Assembly (NCBI GenBank): GCA_045646845.1
Contig: JAZRLO010000007.1
Location: forward strand, 186,001 to 250,000
Source: HGM04593 sp045646845
Lineage (GTDB): Bacteria; Bacteroidota; Bacteroidia; Bacteroidales; Bacteroidaceae
DNA: 64,000 bases
Reading direction: 5' to 3'
Under the pieces are notes generated by a model. That model had not been told where the DNA came from. It was given only the letters and a program-made list of their open reading frames with translations, and did no database searches. Position 1 is the stretch's first letter. Every line of letters starts with the position of its first letter. The translations under genes were made by a program, and so were the position numbers. Of this stretch, positions 15,620 to 23,488 are shown piece by piece.

Positions 15620-16588
15620 ATGAAAAAGATTTTATCTATAATCTGCAGTATGTGTGTTGCTGCTATGATGGTATCTTGTATGTCGCTAATGCAGCCTGCA
15701 AAGAAGACTGCTTCTGATAATTATACTGTTTATCTTGGCTTGGCGAAAGATGCTCAGCGTAACAGGTTTGTGGGGCTGGATTATGGTATTCGCCTTAATC
15801 TAAAAGATGTTCGCTCCAATACTGCTATTCTTAAGAAATACGATGCTAGTGCGGTTAGTAAACCGAAAATGACGGTCTCTCCCGGAGTGCATTCTTTTGT
15901 GTCGGAAAGTATGAGACGCTATATGCGTACTATGGGATTCAATCTTGATGCCGATATACGTACCGATTATATGTTGAGTGTAAATATAGAGGAGTTTAAT
16001 GTTAGTTATCTTTCAGGTCTTGGTTGGTCGGGTGTTGTTGTGCTTAATATAGAGGTGTGCGATAATGAACGTCAAATGGTGTATCCCAATGTTACTGTAA
16101 CCGGACGTGCGAATTTGAGTGGTAGTAGCAGTAATTATGCTTTTGCCACACAGGCTCTAAACAATGCATATGTTAATGCCCTTGAGGATATTGATTGGGA
16201 CAGAATTGCTTTCTTCCTTAAGAGAGCAAGTAATCCAGCTCTGGAGGGTAACAAGCAGGTTTCAGGCAAAGGGGATACTGCGCTTGAAAATACCATTATT
16301 CGTTGGTACATCGATTCCTCTCCTAAAGGCGCCGATGTTTATACACGTGTAGTCTCTTCAACATCTGAAGTTAAGAACACCAACCAGAATTTTGTAGGTA
16401 GTACACCTTATGAGACTACTGAGTCTTTTGACATAAAAGGTCTTACTTATAATAATTCAGGCGATGTGCAAATAGAGGTTACTTGTGAAAAGGCCGGCTA
16501 TATAACACAGAAGAAAAGGTTCAACCTGCGACAGGCAATTGACCAAAAGGAGATTTCCACCAAATTCAATTTGGTAAAAGACGAATAA
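15620..16588 (+). CDS. Lipoprotein of unknown function, possible YajG-like N-terminal half
   Basis: A 322-residue lipoprotein with lipobox MVSC near residue 20. Residues about 40-200 resemble the layout of YajG-type lipoproteins (LDYGIRLNLKDVRSNTAIL, then MRRYMRTMGFNLDADIRTDYMLSVNIEEF, an alternating strand and helix pattern). The last 100 residues look like a separate beta domain of PEGA type (IDSSPKGADVYTR ... VGSTPYETTESFDIKGL ... IEVTCEKAGYITQKKRF). It would sit at an envelope membrane and possibly act together with the preceding lipoprotein. A terminator follows at 16631-16664. The domain comparisons are from memory and tentative. Confidence 0.75.
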   Translation: MKKILSIICSMCVAAMMVSCMSLMQPAKKTASDNYTVYLGLAKDAQRNRFVGLDYGIRLNLKDVRSNTAILKKYDASAVSKPKMTVSPGVHSFVSESMRRYMRTMGFNLDADIRTDYMLSVNIEEFNVSYLSGLGWSGVVVLNIEVCDNERQMVYPNVTVTGRANLSGSSSNYAFATQALNNAYVNALEDIDWDRIAFFLKRASNPALEGNKQVSGKGDTALENTIIRWYIDSSPKGADVYTRVVSSTSEVKNTNQNFVGSTPYETTESFDIKGLTYNNSGDVQIEVTCEKAGYITQKKRFNLRQAIDQKEISTKFNLVKDE

Positions 16589-16630
16589 TCGTCGCATGAG
16601 GGTGACCCAAAAGCCCGATTCTTGAACAAG

Positions 16631-16664
16631 CAATCCCCACCAGAGTATATTCTGATGGGGATTG
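16631..16664 (+). terminator. Terminator of the lipoprotein pair
   Basis: CAATCCCCACCAG pairs with CTGATGGGGATTG (one G-U pair) around the loop AGTATATT, followed by T-rich sequence. Confidence 0.7.
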
Positions 16665-16687
16665 TATTCTTTGTAAAAATTAATTTT

Positions 16688-16907
16688 GGCAATAATATAG
16701 ATATTGGCCCAAACATTGTTTGTTATACTGAGCAAAGCGAATTTTGCAATTAAACGAGTTTTATTTCACTCGCACAATCGCAACATTCACATTCGTTAGT
16801 TCGCTACGCTCATCGAGAACCTCTTTTTAATATTTTTCATTAAGGTATGGTCAGGATGACAAGTTCGCGAAGAAAATGGGTTACGGGTCAACTGCTATAT
16901 TATTGCC
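16688..16907. mobile_element. MITE-like element, copy 2
   Basis: About 220 bp flanked by inverted repeats: 16688-16710 reads GGCAATAATATAG then ATATTGGCCC, and 16885-16907 reads GGGTCAACTGCTATATTATT then GCC, the exact complement of the left end of copy 1 at 7403. The flanks extend the pairing with TTTT/AAAA. The interior shares AACATTGTTTGTTATACTGA-type and AGGATGACAAGTTCGCGAAG phrases with copy 1 but is about 70 bp longer. No coding potential. Confidence 0.65.
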
Positions 16908-16940
16908 AAAAAATAAACAAACATCCGATTCTTGCACTAT

Positions 16941-16975
16941 AAGAAACTGGGCGATATAAATTTAAACAGTTTCTA
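16941..16975 (+). repeat. Dispersed intergenic repeat, copy A
   Basis: AAACTGGGCGATATAAATTT followed by AAACAGTTTC. The ends AGAAACTG and CAGTTTCT are complementary, so it can fold. Related copies lie at 32241-32274 and, inverted, at 55745-55780. Confidence 0.6.
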
Positions 16976-17074
16976 ATAATCAAGGTTTGAAGTTGGGAAC
17001 ATTCAAGGAACGCAAAGAGGATTGCTGAATTGTGCCAACCATCCGTAGATTTTAAGTTTTTTTTACAAACACAC

Positions 17075-17104
17075 TTTGAGTTATAAATTAATGTTGTATA
17101 TTCG
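17075..17104 (+). promoter_or_regulatory. Putative promoter of the first paralogous membrane protein
   Basis: TTTG at 17075-17078, an 18-base spacer, and TATATTCG at 17097-17104 (one base off TAnnTTTG). The leader would be about 70 bases. Confidence 0.5.
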
Positions 17105-17180
17105 CAAATGAATATATGAATCCGGTGATTCATAATGATTCATAATAAAGGTACAATTATTAATTTTAAAAAATATTCTT

Positions 17181-17813
17181 ATGACTAACAATTCATTATG
17201 GTCAAAGACCACTGGCGGTTTGTACACAGCAGTTCTGGTACAGACAATTTCCGGCGCGGCAGCCAACCTTTTCTTAATCATTTCAGCAATAATGATTATG
17301 TCTAACCCTTTCAGCTACGCTTTAGGCGGGGGATACCAGACCATGTCAATCCTCACATTGATTGCCGGAATCGGTTCATTGGTAGGTTTCATACTCTTCT
17401 TCATGAATATTGCAGCACTCAAGGGATTGGTTGATCCGCAGGATGCACCTGCAGTAAGCTACATACACACTGCTATGATTCTTACAATAATCAATGCTGT
17501 ATTGAGCATAATCGGAACATTTGTTCCTTTCCTGAGCATCATAGTTCTTATTCTGTCAATCGTTGCACTTGTGTTCCAGTTGATGGGCTACTCCGCGCTC
17601 AAGAACTCTGCGACATTCCCTACTGCAGCACGTGAAGGTGCAGGCAAGATTTTCAATGCAATCATAATTAGCCTTATCGGTGGTTTTGTTGCAGGCATTT
17701 TCATTTTGTTGGTTCCGGTTATCAGCATTATTGCATACGCTGCTGTAATTTATGCATGGATTCTGCAGCTTCAGGGCTGGGCACTCATTGCAAAATCCGA
17801 AGCGCCCATGTAA
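17181..17813 (+). CDS. Integral membrane protein, paralogue 1 of 2
   Basis: A 210-residue hydrophobic protein with four to five predicted membrane spans and no signal peptide. I do not recognise a named family. It is clearly paralogous to the next gene: both open with NNS-W and a Y-V-Q segment, both have a loop on VDPQDA or VNPADA, and both carry a nearly identical cytosolic-type loop, LKNSATFPTAAREGAGKIF (about residues 143-161). That loop is conserved even at the DNA level (17588-17660 against 18364-18434). A conserved polar loop in a membrane protein suggests a binding or regulatory site. Separated from its paralogue by 149 bases with a possible promoter of its own. Confidence 0.8.
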   Translation: MTNNSLWSKTTGGLYTAVLVQTISGAAANLFLIISAIMIMSNPFSYALGGGYQTMSILTLIAGIGSLVGFILFFMNIAALKGLVDPQDAPAVSYIHTAMILTIINAVLSIIGTFVPFLSIIVLILSIVALVFQLMGYSALKNSATFPTAAREGAGKIFNAIIISLIGGFVAGIFILLVPVISIIAYAAVIYAWILQLQGWALIAKSEAPM

Positions 17814-17902
17814 TTCATATACACATCAATCACAAATATTGAAGCGTGACAAAAATTCACGTCTATTTTCATGATAAAAAGCTATAATTGTAGCATTTGT
17901 TA

Positions 17903-17910
17903 TATTTTTG
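17903..17910 (+). promoter_or_regulatory. Putative -7 box of the second paralogous membrane protein
   Basis: TATTTTTG fits TAnnTTTG, about 52 bases before the start at 17963; no clear -33 box. A small hairpin, GCGTGAC with TTCACGTC at about 17843-17862, lies upstream. Confidence 0.35.
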
Positions 17911-17962
17911 TGAAAACATATTTCGTTATAATCTAAATCATATTAACTAAAAAAATAAAATT

Positions 17963-18565
17963 ATGGGAAACAATTCAACATGGGCTTCTGTAACAGCTAA
18001 TCTTTACAAAGGCGTTCTTATTCAGGTTTGGTGCAACATTGCTGTTGCTGTTTTTGCATTTATCGGAGCTCTGTCTGCTGTCGGTGATATGGCAAACGGA
18101 GACCTCTTCGGTGCCGTGGCTTGGGGATTCTGGGATTATATGGAGTTGGCTGCAAGTTTGGGTGCTATTTATGGTTTTTGGGTGTTCTTCTCTAACATCA
18201 ATCCTTGGAAGGAGATTGTAAACCCTGCAGACGCAAAGGCAATAGGCAGCATCTACACTGCGACACTTCTGCAGATTATCGCAATAGTTCTTGCATTCAT
18301 TCCCTTCGTAGGCATTGTTGGCGTAATCCTCAGCCTCGTTGCATGGATTTTACTGTTGCTGGCTTACTCAAACCTCAAGAACTCTACGACATTCCCCACT
18401 GCAGCACGTGAAGGCGCAGGCAAGATTTTCACTGCGATGATTCTGAATCTTGTAGGTGCGGTAATTGCCTGGATTCCTTTCGTAGGCATCATCGGTTCAA
18501 TCCTTTCTATCGTGGCACTTGTCATGACACTGAACGGTTGGAAGCTCATCTCTGAAGCAGAATAA
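17963..18565 (+). CDS. Integral membrane protein, paralogue 2 of 2
   Basis: A 200-residue membrane protein with four to five spans, paralogous to the gene at 17181. The shared loop reads LKNSTTFPTAAREGAGKIF (about residues 135-153), and the following span repeats the phrase IPFVGIIG-SILSIVALV. Outside the loop the two proteins have diverged considerably, so the duplication is not recent and the loop is under constraint. A very strong terminator follows at 18573-18622, separating it from the FHA/zinc-ribbon genes. Function unknown. Confidence 0.8.
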   Translation: MGNNSTWASVTANLYKGVLIQVWCNIAVAVFAFIGALSAVGDMANGDLFGAVAWGFWDYMELAASLGAIYGFWVFFSNINPWKEIVNPADAKAIGSIYTATLLQIIAIVLAFIPFVGIVGVILSLVAWILLLLAYSNLKNSTTFPTAAREGAGKIFTAMILNLVGAVIAWIPFVGIIGSILSIVALVMTLNGWKLISEAE

Positions 18566-18572
18566 TATCAAC

Positions 18573-18622
18573 CAGTATAAAAGTCAAAAGGCGGGGGGAC
18601 CCGCCTTTTGACTTTTATACTG
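18573..18622 (+). terminator. Strong terminator after the membrane protein pair
   Basis: A perfect 23-bp inverted repeat, 18573-18595 with 18600-18622, around the loop GGGA. It begins 7 bases after the stop codon. Confidence 0.85.
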
Positions 18623-18640
18623 ACCATATGGACAAAATGT

Positions 18641-18671
18641 TTTGCATTTTTGTCCCGTTTTTATATTTTTG
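18641..18671 (+). promoter_or_regulatory. Promoter of the FHA/zinc-ribbon pair
   Basis: TTTG at 18641-18644, a 19-base spacer and TATTTTTG at 18664-18671 match both consensus boxes exactly. Start would be near 18678, about 43 bases before the gene. Confidence 0.75.
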
Positions 18672-18720
18672 CAAAAAAATACCAATCCTTCAAAGGACAT
18701 CATAGGACAATCAAAAGCAT

Positions 18721-19539
18721 ATGGCAACAACGGCATCTAACATCTTCGAAAAGATAACGGCTCTTGCTGGGCGCACAATCCTTGTCGGAAAGACTCCTGG
18801 AGGGAACGACCTTATGGTGTCCGTAAACATTGACGGGAAAATAAATAGCGGGACTACAGACCGTTTCGGCAAGGTACCGGGAACAGTAAGCCGCTGCAAG
18901 CCCGAACTTGACATAGCCCACTGCAGAATAATTATAGGCAACGACAATACCGTAACGGTCGCCAACATAAAGAGCGAAAACTACACGTTCGTTAACGGTA
19001 TGGAAGTTATAACCAAGAAGATAAATGCCAAGAGCGTAGTTGAACTTGGCCCCAACAGGTTCAGAATAGACATTGTTGAAATCATTGCGATGGCACACAA
19101 ATTAATTTGCAAAAAGCAAATAGTGCCAAGTCCGATACCCCCGGCAGAAAAACGTCTGAAGACCATAAGAGAAAAGTTCGATACCAGAATGATACAAAGC
19201 CGGCAAAGTTCGGGTTCAAATATTACCGCATGCAATTCATTCACTATACTTGCTGTCTTTGCAGGAATAACCACCATAGTGCTTAAAAAGGCTATACCCG
19301 ATGCACCTTTCTACTTTGCCGCACTGGCCATTACTGCACTGTCAACCGCACTGACATTGGTAAAATTCGCCAGTATGTACAAAATGGAGCACATAGACTC
19401 ACAGAGGAGTGCCATAAAAGAATTCACAGAGAGTTACACTTGTCCGCACTGCGGTACATTCATCGGAGACATACCATACAATAAACTTACAGAACGGCCT
19501 TCGTGTCCCGAATGCAGAAAAAACCTATTGGATAACTAA
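18721..19539 (+). CDS. Membrane protein with FHA-like N-terminus and C-terminal zinc ribbon
   Basis: A 272-residue protein not assignable to a named family. Residues about 15-125 read like a degenerate FHA domain: an early ILVGKTPGGNDLMV, then VSRCKPELDIAHCRIIIGND, then the NG turn YTFVNGMEV and VVELGPNRFRIDIVEI. Canonical FHA would have GR and SRxH, so phosphothreonine binding is uncertain. Two hydrophobic spans follow (about residues 168-225). The C-terminus has a zinc ribbon, CPHCG near residue 241 and CPECR near 261. It shares a promoter with the next gene, 13 bases downstream, which has the same two modules in the opposite order. A signalling or scaffold role is inference. Confidence 0.75.
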   Translation: MATTASNIFEKITALAGRTILVGKTPGGNDLMVSVNIDGKINSGTTDRFGKVPGTVSRCKPELDIAHCRIIIGNDNTVTVANIKSENYTFVNGMEVITKKINAKSVVELGPNRFRIDIVEIIAMAHKLICKKQIVPSPIPPAEKRLKTIREKFDTRMIQSRQSSGSNITACNSFTILAVFAGITTIVLKKAIPDAPFYFAALAITALSTALTLVKFASMYKMEHIDSQRSAIKEFTESYTCPHCGTFIGDIPYNKLTERPSCPECRKNLLDN

Positions 19540-19552
19540 ACATTACTGAAGG

Positions 19553-20071
19553 ATGAAAACAGGCAAACAGAGGATGAAATGTCCATTCTGCGGAGTAACA
19601 TTGGAAGCCAATATTAAGGAAGAACACTTCGGACAGAGCATAAAGTGCTTGCGATGCAAAAAAACAATGCCGCTTTCCGATTTCGAATTCCTGCCTATGG
19701 AGGACGAAGAGACCAGATTCGATTGTGACTCTTACAAGAAAAGCGCCGGGACTCTGTACGTGGTGGGCAAGGACAATCTCTGCTACGGACTCAAGATTGG
19801 CAACAACATCATCGGCCGCAATGGAGAAGGGTCGAAAGCCGACTTCAAGATAACGACACCAGGCGACAGGAGAATGAGCCGCGAGCATATCATCATAATG
19901 GTGGAAAAAGGTGTTGACGGCGGTTACAGGCATTTCGCGAAACTGTACAAAAAGGAGGTAAATGCCACCTACATCAACAAGGAGAGGATTGAAGCCGACG
20001 ACTGCCTCATTCTCAAAGACGGCTACACGATAGACCTGCCAGGAATCACTCTCGAATTCAGTGAGGATTGA
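19553..20071 (+). CDS. Zinc-ribbon plus FHA-domain protein
   Basis: A 172-residue soluble protein. The N-terminus is a zinc ribbon (CPFCG near residue 10, CLRCKK near residue 33) followed by a short acidic linker. Residues about 65-170 form an FHA domain that keeps the phosphothreonine-binding hallmarks: NNIIGRNGEGSKADFKI, then RRMSREHIIIMV, then NATYINKERIE and LKDGYTIDLPGITLEF. So this one, unlike its upstream neighbour, should bind phosphothreonine. No Ser/Thr kinase or phosphatase is in the window. Translated 13 bases after the upstream gene. An in-frame ATG at 19574 would drop seven residues and is possible. Terminator at 20091-20135. Confidence 0.82.
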   Translation: MKTGKQRMKCPFCGVTLEANIKEEHFGQSIKCLRCKKTMPLSDFEFLPMEDEETRFDCDSYKKSAGTLYVVGKDNLCYGLKIGNNIIGRNGEGSKADFKITTPGDRRMSREHIIIMVEKGVDGGYRHFAKLYKKEVNATYINKERIEADDCLILKDGYTIDLPGITLEFSED

Positions 20072-20090
20072 GAAACTGACGACCTTACAA

Positions 20091-20135
20091 CATCCCTTTG
20101 CTGGAGATCATACAAAGACTCCTGCAAAGGGATTG
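20091..20135 (+). terminator. Terminator of the FHA/zinc-ribbon pair
   Basis: CATCCCTTTGC-TGGAG pairs with CTCCTGCAAAGGGATTG (16 pairs, one bulge) followed by TTCATTTTC. Confidence 0.75.
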
Positions 20136-20241
20136 TTCATTTTCTATAAAAATGTTTACAAAAACAGTGTAGAATGCCGCTGAAATGTGTTAAAAGTCAA
20201 AAAAAACAGCACTCTGTGTCAAATTTGAAGCTTATTTTGCC

Positions 20242-20249
20242 TAACTTTG
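20242..20249 (+). promoter_or_regulatory. Putative -7 box of the PCMD gene
   Basis: TAACTTTG is an exact TAnnTTTG match, 31 bases before the ATG at 20280, and it shows that the in-frame start at 20247 is too far upstream. The nearest TTTG (20224-20227) is only 14 bases away. Confidence 0.5.
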
Positions 20250-20279
20250 CAAATTGAACAACGAGAAAAATATTACATT

Positions 20280-21416
20280 ATGACGAAAAACATCATCAAT
20301 ATATTTATAATTGCCATAGCCGCAACCTTCTCGTCATGTATAAGAGAAGAGGCTCCCAATGCCGAATGCGACATTGTTGCCGTTGATGCGGAGTGGATTG
20401 AAGAATACAAGGAGATTTTGTCGGGCGATGCCATCATAAGCAACAACGCCGTAAGGTTCTACGTAAAGGAGGAAACCGACACTGAGCTCCTTAAGGAACT
20501 TGACCCCAAGTTCACTCTTACACCCGGAGCACAGATAAAGAAGGAAGAGGTGATATCCGAGAACGGTGAGCGCGGCATTATCCACTATTACACCATAACA
20601 TCGGAAGACGGACACTACAGCAAACTGTATGAGGTATCGTTCACAAAACAGACTGTCATAAGCCTGGACGCTGTATTCAGTTTCGAGAATTTCTCGACAA
20701 ACGGTAAATATGCTGTCTGGTACGAGGTTGATGCAAGCGGCACACAACTCAACTGGTGGGCAAGCGGAAATGCCGGTTTCTCGATGTCGGGACAGGGCAA
20801 GAAACCCGAGGACTTCCCCACAGCACCCGACTCGGCAGGCGTGAAGGGATGCTGTGTTAAACTTACGACAAGAGATACCGGCACATTCGGAAAAATGATG
20901 AAAATGCCCATTGCGGCCGGAAACATCTTCCTCGGTGAATTCCTCACGGCAAATGCCACAAAGAAACCCCTTGAGGCGACACGTTTCGGTTTGCAGATAG
21001 CCCCGAACCGCCCGCTGTCACTGACAGGATATTACAAATACACACCGGGAGAGGTCTTTACGGACAAGGCAAAGAAAGAGGTTCCGGAACGCCGCGATAC
21101 CTGTGCCATATATTCAGTACTCTACGAGGTTGACCCGGCCAACGTGGTGACACTCGACGGTTCCAATGTACTTTCAAGCGAAAATATCGTTATGGTGGCC
21201 CAGCTGGAAAACCCTGGTGAACCGGGCGAATGGACAAAGTTCGAAGTTCCATTTGAGAACGTGAACGGCAAAGAGTTCGACAGAAGCAAACTCGACAACG
21301 GAGAATATGCCATCACAGTAGTTGCAAGTTCAAGCAAGGAGGGTGCTTTCTTTGAAGGAGCCGTGGGCAGCACGCTATACGTTGATGAGATAAAGATTAT
21401 ATGGGACAGAAAGTAA
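20280..21416 (+). CDS. PCMD domain-containing lipoprotein
   Basis: A 378-residue lipoprotein (lipobox SSC near residue 18). The C-terminal part is the PCMD domain (PF13201, putative carbohydrate metabolism domain), a beta-sandwich common in Bacteroidetes surface proteins; supporting segments are FSFENFSTNGKYAVWYEVD, LTGYYKYTPGEVFTDK and VGSTLYVDEIKIIWDRK at the end. The N-terminal 100 residues look like an Ig-like module. I used the ATG at 20280 because the earlier in-frame start overlaps the -7 box. It heads a three-gene unit with a beta-barrel (34 bases on) and a calycin-like protein. Confidence 0.85.
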   Translation: MTKNIINIFIIAIAATFSSCIREEAPNAECDIVAVDAEWIEEYKEILSGDAIISNNAVRFYVKEETDTELLKELDPKFTLTPGAQIKKEEVISENGERGIIHYYTITSEDGHYSKLYEVSFTKQTVISLDAVFSFENFSTNGKYAVWYEVDASGTQLNWWASGNAGFSMSGQGKKPEDFPTAPDSAGVKGCCVKLTTRDTGTFGKMMKMPIAAGNIFLGEFLTANATKKPLEATRFGLQIAPNRPLSLTGYYKYTPGEVFTDKAKKEVPERRDTCAIYSVLYEVDPANVVTLDGSNVLSSENIVMVAQLENPGEPGEWTKFEVPFENVNGKEFDRSKLDNGEYAITVVASSSKEGAFFEGAVGSTLYVDEIKIIWDRK

Positions 21417-21449
21417 CCCATTGACCAAAACACACAGCAGAACATTACT

Positions 21450-22223
21450 ATGAAAAAAATATTCGTTTCACTTATTGCAGCCATAATAGCGTTTACCGCT
21501 ACGGCTCAGACAAACGAGGTTGCCGACAGCGACAACAACCTGTTCAAGGCGGCACTCAAAGGGTGGCACGTACGCCTTAGCGCAGGTTACAATATTGGCG
21601 GAACAGCACCGCTGCCATTGCCGGTAGAGATACGCAGCATAGAGAGCTATAACCCCGAACTGAACATATCGCTTGAGGGAACTGCGGAGAAGATGTTCAA
21701 GGGAAGTGACTGGGGAGTGAGACTGGGCATCAGGTTCGATACCGAAGGTATGACCACAGAAGCCAACACAAAGAACTACTATACCGAAATAATGAACGAC
21801 GGTGGACTTGTCAGCGGTCCATGGACCGGAAATGTGAAGATAACCGTAAGAAACACATACTTCACGATACCGGCACTTGCCGTTTATAAGATAAACGAGC
21901 GATGGAACGTGTCGGGTGGCCTTTATGCCTCTTACCTGATTGACGGCGATTTCTCGGGTTCGGTATATGACGGATACATACGCGAGGGCGACCCTACGGG
22001 AGAAAAAACCGAAATAGAGAGTGCCGGATACGACTTCAGCAACGAACTCAGCAAGTTCAACTGGGGAGTCCAGGTCGGAGGCGAATTCGTTGCATACAAG
22101 CACCTTGCTGTGTTCGCAAACCTGAAATGGGGATTCAACAGCATATTTCCCGATGATTTCAGCAGCATAACGTTCGCACTCTACCCCATATTCGGAACTT
22201 TGGGATTCTCCTACCTGTTCTAA
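21450..22223 (+). CDS. Outer-membrane beta-barrel protein
   Basis: A 257-residue protein with a cleavable signal peptide (MKKIFVSLIAAIIAFTATAQ) and alternating aromatic strands typical of the OMP_b-brl superfamily: WHVRLSAGYNIGG at the start, YFTIPALAVYKINERWNVSGG in the middle and FGTLGFSYLF at the C-terminus, with terminal Phe as in substrates of the BAM machine. It may form a barrel of eight to ten strands. It is found between a PCMD lipoprotein and a calycin-like protein, so the three may act together at the surface. No transport substrate can be named. Confidence 0.82.
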   Translation: MKKIFVSLIAAIIAFTATAQTNEVADSDNNLFKAALKGWHVRLSAGYNIGGTAPLPLPVEIRSIESYNPELNISLEGTAEKMFKGSDWGVRLGIRFDTEGMTTEANTKNYYTEIMNDGGLVSGPWTGNVKITVRNTYFTIPALAVYKINERWNVSGGLYASYLIDGDFSGSVYDGYIREGDPTGEKTEIESAGYDFSNELSKFNWGVQVGGEFVAYKHLAVFANLKWGFNSIFPDDFSSITFALYPIFGTLGFSYLF

Positions 22224-22256
22224 ATATACAGACAAACAATACAAACATAAAAACAA

Positions 22257-23252
22257 ATGCTTATGAAGAAATTTCTACTCACAATCGCTGTTGCAATGAC
22301 TGCATTCTTTGCGACTGCACAGACAAAGAGCTACACAGACAACCTTGTAGTGTCAATCATGGGTGAATCAACTGAGCCACAGGAGGCAACAATCACTGTT
22401 GAACAGGCGGCTGACGGCACCTGCACACTTTTGCTAAACAATTTTATGCTTGGCGGTACAGTACCTGTCGGCAACATTGTTGTTGATGGTATAAAAGTTA
22501 ACGCGACAAACGGTATAAAGAGTTTTGAAGCAAGCCGAAACATCCTCATCACTGCAGGCGAGGGCAACGAGGAGTGGATTGGCCCGACACTTGGCGAAGT
22601 ACCCGTAAACCTCATTGGCAAAATGGATGACGAAAAGCTGTACTGCTCTATCAACATCAACATGCAAGAGGCCGAAGTAGGAACCATCAAGGTAACATTC
22701 GGCGACAGAAAAGTATTCGTTGAAAAGACTGCCACATATACCGACGACCTTATCGTGGATATTAACGGAGAAAAAACGGAACCTCAGCAGACCACCATAA
22801 CAGTTGAGACCAACAAGGATAATACCTGCACTCTTTTGCTAAACAATTTCGTACTTGGGAAAATACTTCCGGTAGGCAACATCGTTGTTGAGAACATCGC
22901 ACCTGCAGTTAATGGAAATATCGTGAATTTCACAACAAGCCGCAATATCCTTATCACTGCCGGTGAGGGCGAAGCAGATTGGTTAGGTCCACAGCTTGGT
23001 GAAGTACCCATCAACATTGTAGGCAAAATGGATGCCGAGCATCTCTACTGCACAATCGACATCGACATGTCAGAGATGTTGGGACAGGCAATCTGTGTCG
23101 TATTCGGCGAAGAGAGCAAGGTTACAAGTATAGGCAACATCTCTGTTGAGAACGGTGCAAAAGCCATCTACGACATCACCGGCCGCCGTGTTAATGCAAT
23201 CACTGTACCCGGTATTTACATTGTAAACGGCAAGAAGAAACTTATAAAGTAA
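22257..23252 (+). CDS. Secreted protein with two calycin-like repeats and a T9SS-type C-terminus
   Basis: A 331-residue exported protein (signal peptide to about residue 22; the second ATG at 22263, giving MKKFLL, is an equally good start). It has two tandem repeats of about 135 residues, each with TCTLLLNNF-LG, PVGNIVV, SRNILITAGEG and W-GP-LGEVP-N--GKMD, matching the calycin-like family (PF13944). The repeats are still alike at the DNA level (near 22421 and 22823). The C-terminus, IYDITGRRV then VPGIYIVNGKKKLIK, resembles the type A sorting domain recognised by the type IX secretion system, whose core genes begin 236 bases downstream. Its ligand is unknown. Confidence 0.82.
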   Translation: MLMKKFLLTIAVAMTAFFATAQTKSYTDNLVVSIMGESTEPQEATITVEQAADGTCTLLLNNFMLGGTVPVGNIVVDGIKVNATNGIKSFEASRNILITAGEGNEEWIGPTLGEVPVNLIGKMDDEKLYCSININMQEAEVGTIKVTFGDRKVFVEKTATYTDDLIVDINGEKTEPQQTTITVETNKDNTCTLLLNNFVLGKILPVGNIVVENIAPAVNGNIVNFTTSRNILITAGEGEADWLGPQLGEVPINIVGKMDAEHLYCTIDIDMSEMLGQAICVVFGEESKVTSIGNISVENGAKAIYDITGRRVNAITVPGIYIVNGKKKLIK

Positions 23253-23293
23253 ATTTGCCACAACGACAAGGCCGCGATGATGCAAAATGCGGC

Positions 23294-23337
23294 ATATACG
23301 AAAAAAGATGCGGAATTCCGCATCTTTTTTCGTATAT
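23294..23337. terminator. Terminator between the calycin gene and porP
   Basis: A perfect 44-base palindrome (22-bp arms meeting at AATT) containing AAAAAAGATGCGG and CCGCATCTTTTTT, so it works in either direction. Confidence 0.85.
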
Positions 23338-23488
23338 ATGACCAACAAGTTGCATATTTAGCACTGTTTTTTGGTTTTTTTTATCGAAATTTGCATAATG
23401 GCGGATTCTGTATGACAAACAAGGCATCAGGAATAATATTTTCACCTTTTCCGCGTTGATTAATAGATAATTGGGTAAAAAGCACAGA

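Noticed and set aside
17630..17645. CACGTG-containing sequences in the paralogous membrane proteins as further parS sites
   Set aside because: Only the inner CACGTG is present (GCAGCACGTGAAGG); the outer palindrome arms are missing and the site is coding.
21468..22256. A 262-codon minus-strand frame opposite the beta-barrel gene
   Set aside because: Shadow of the barrel gene, which has a signal peptide and typical strands.
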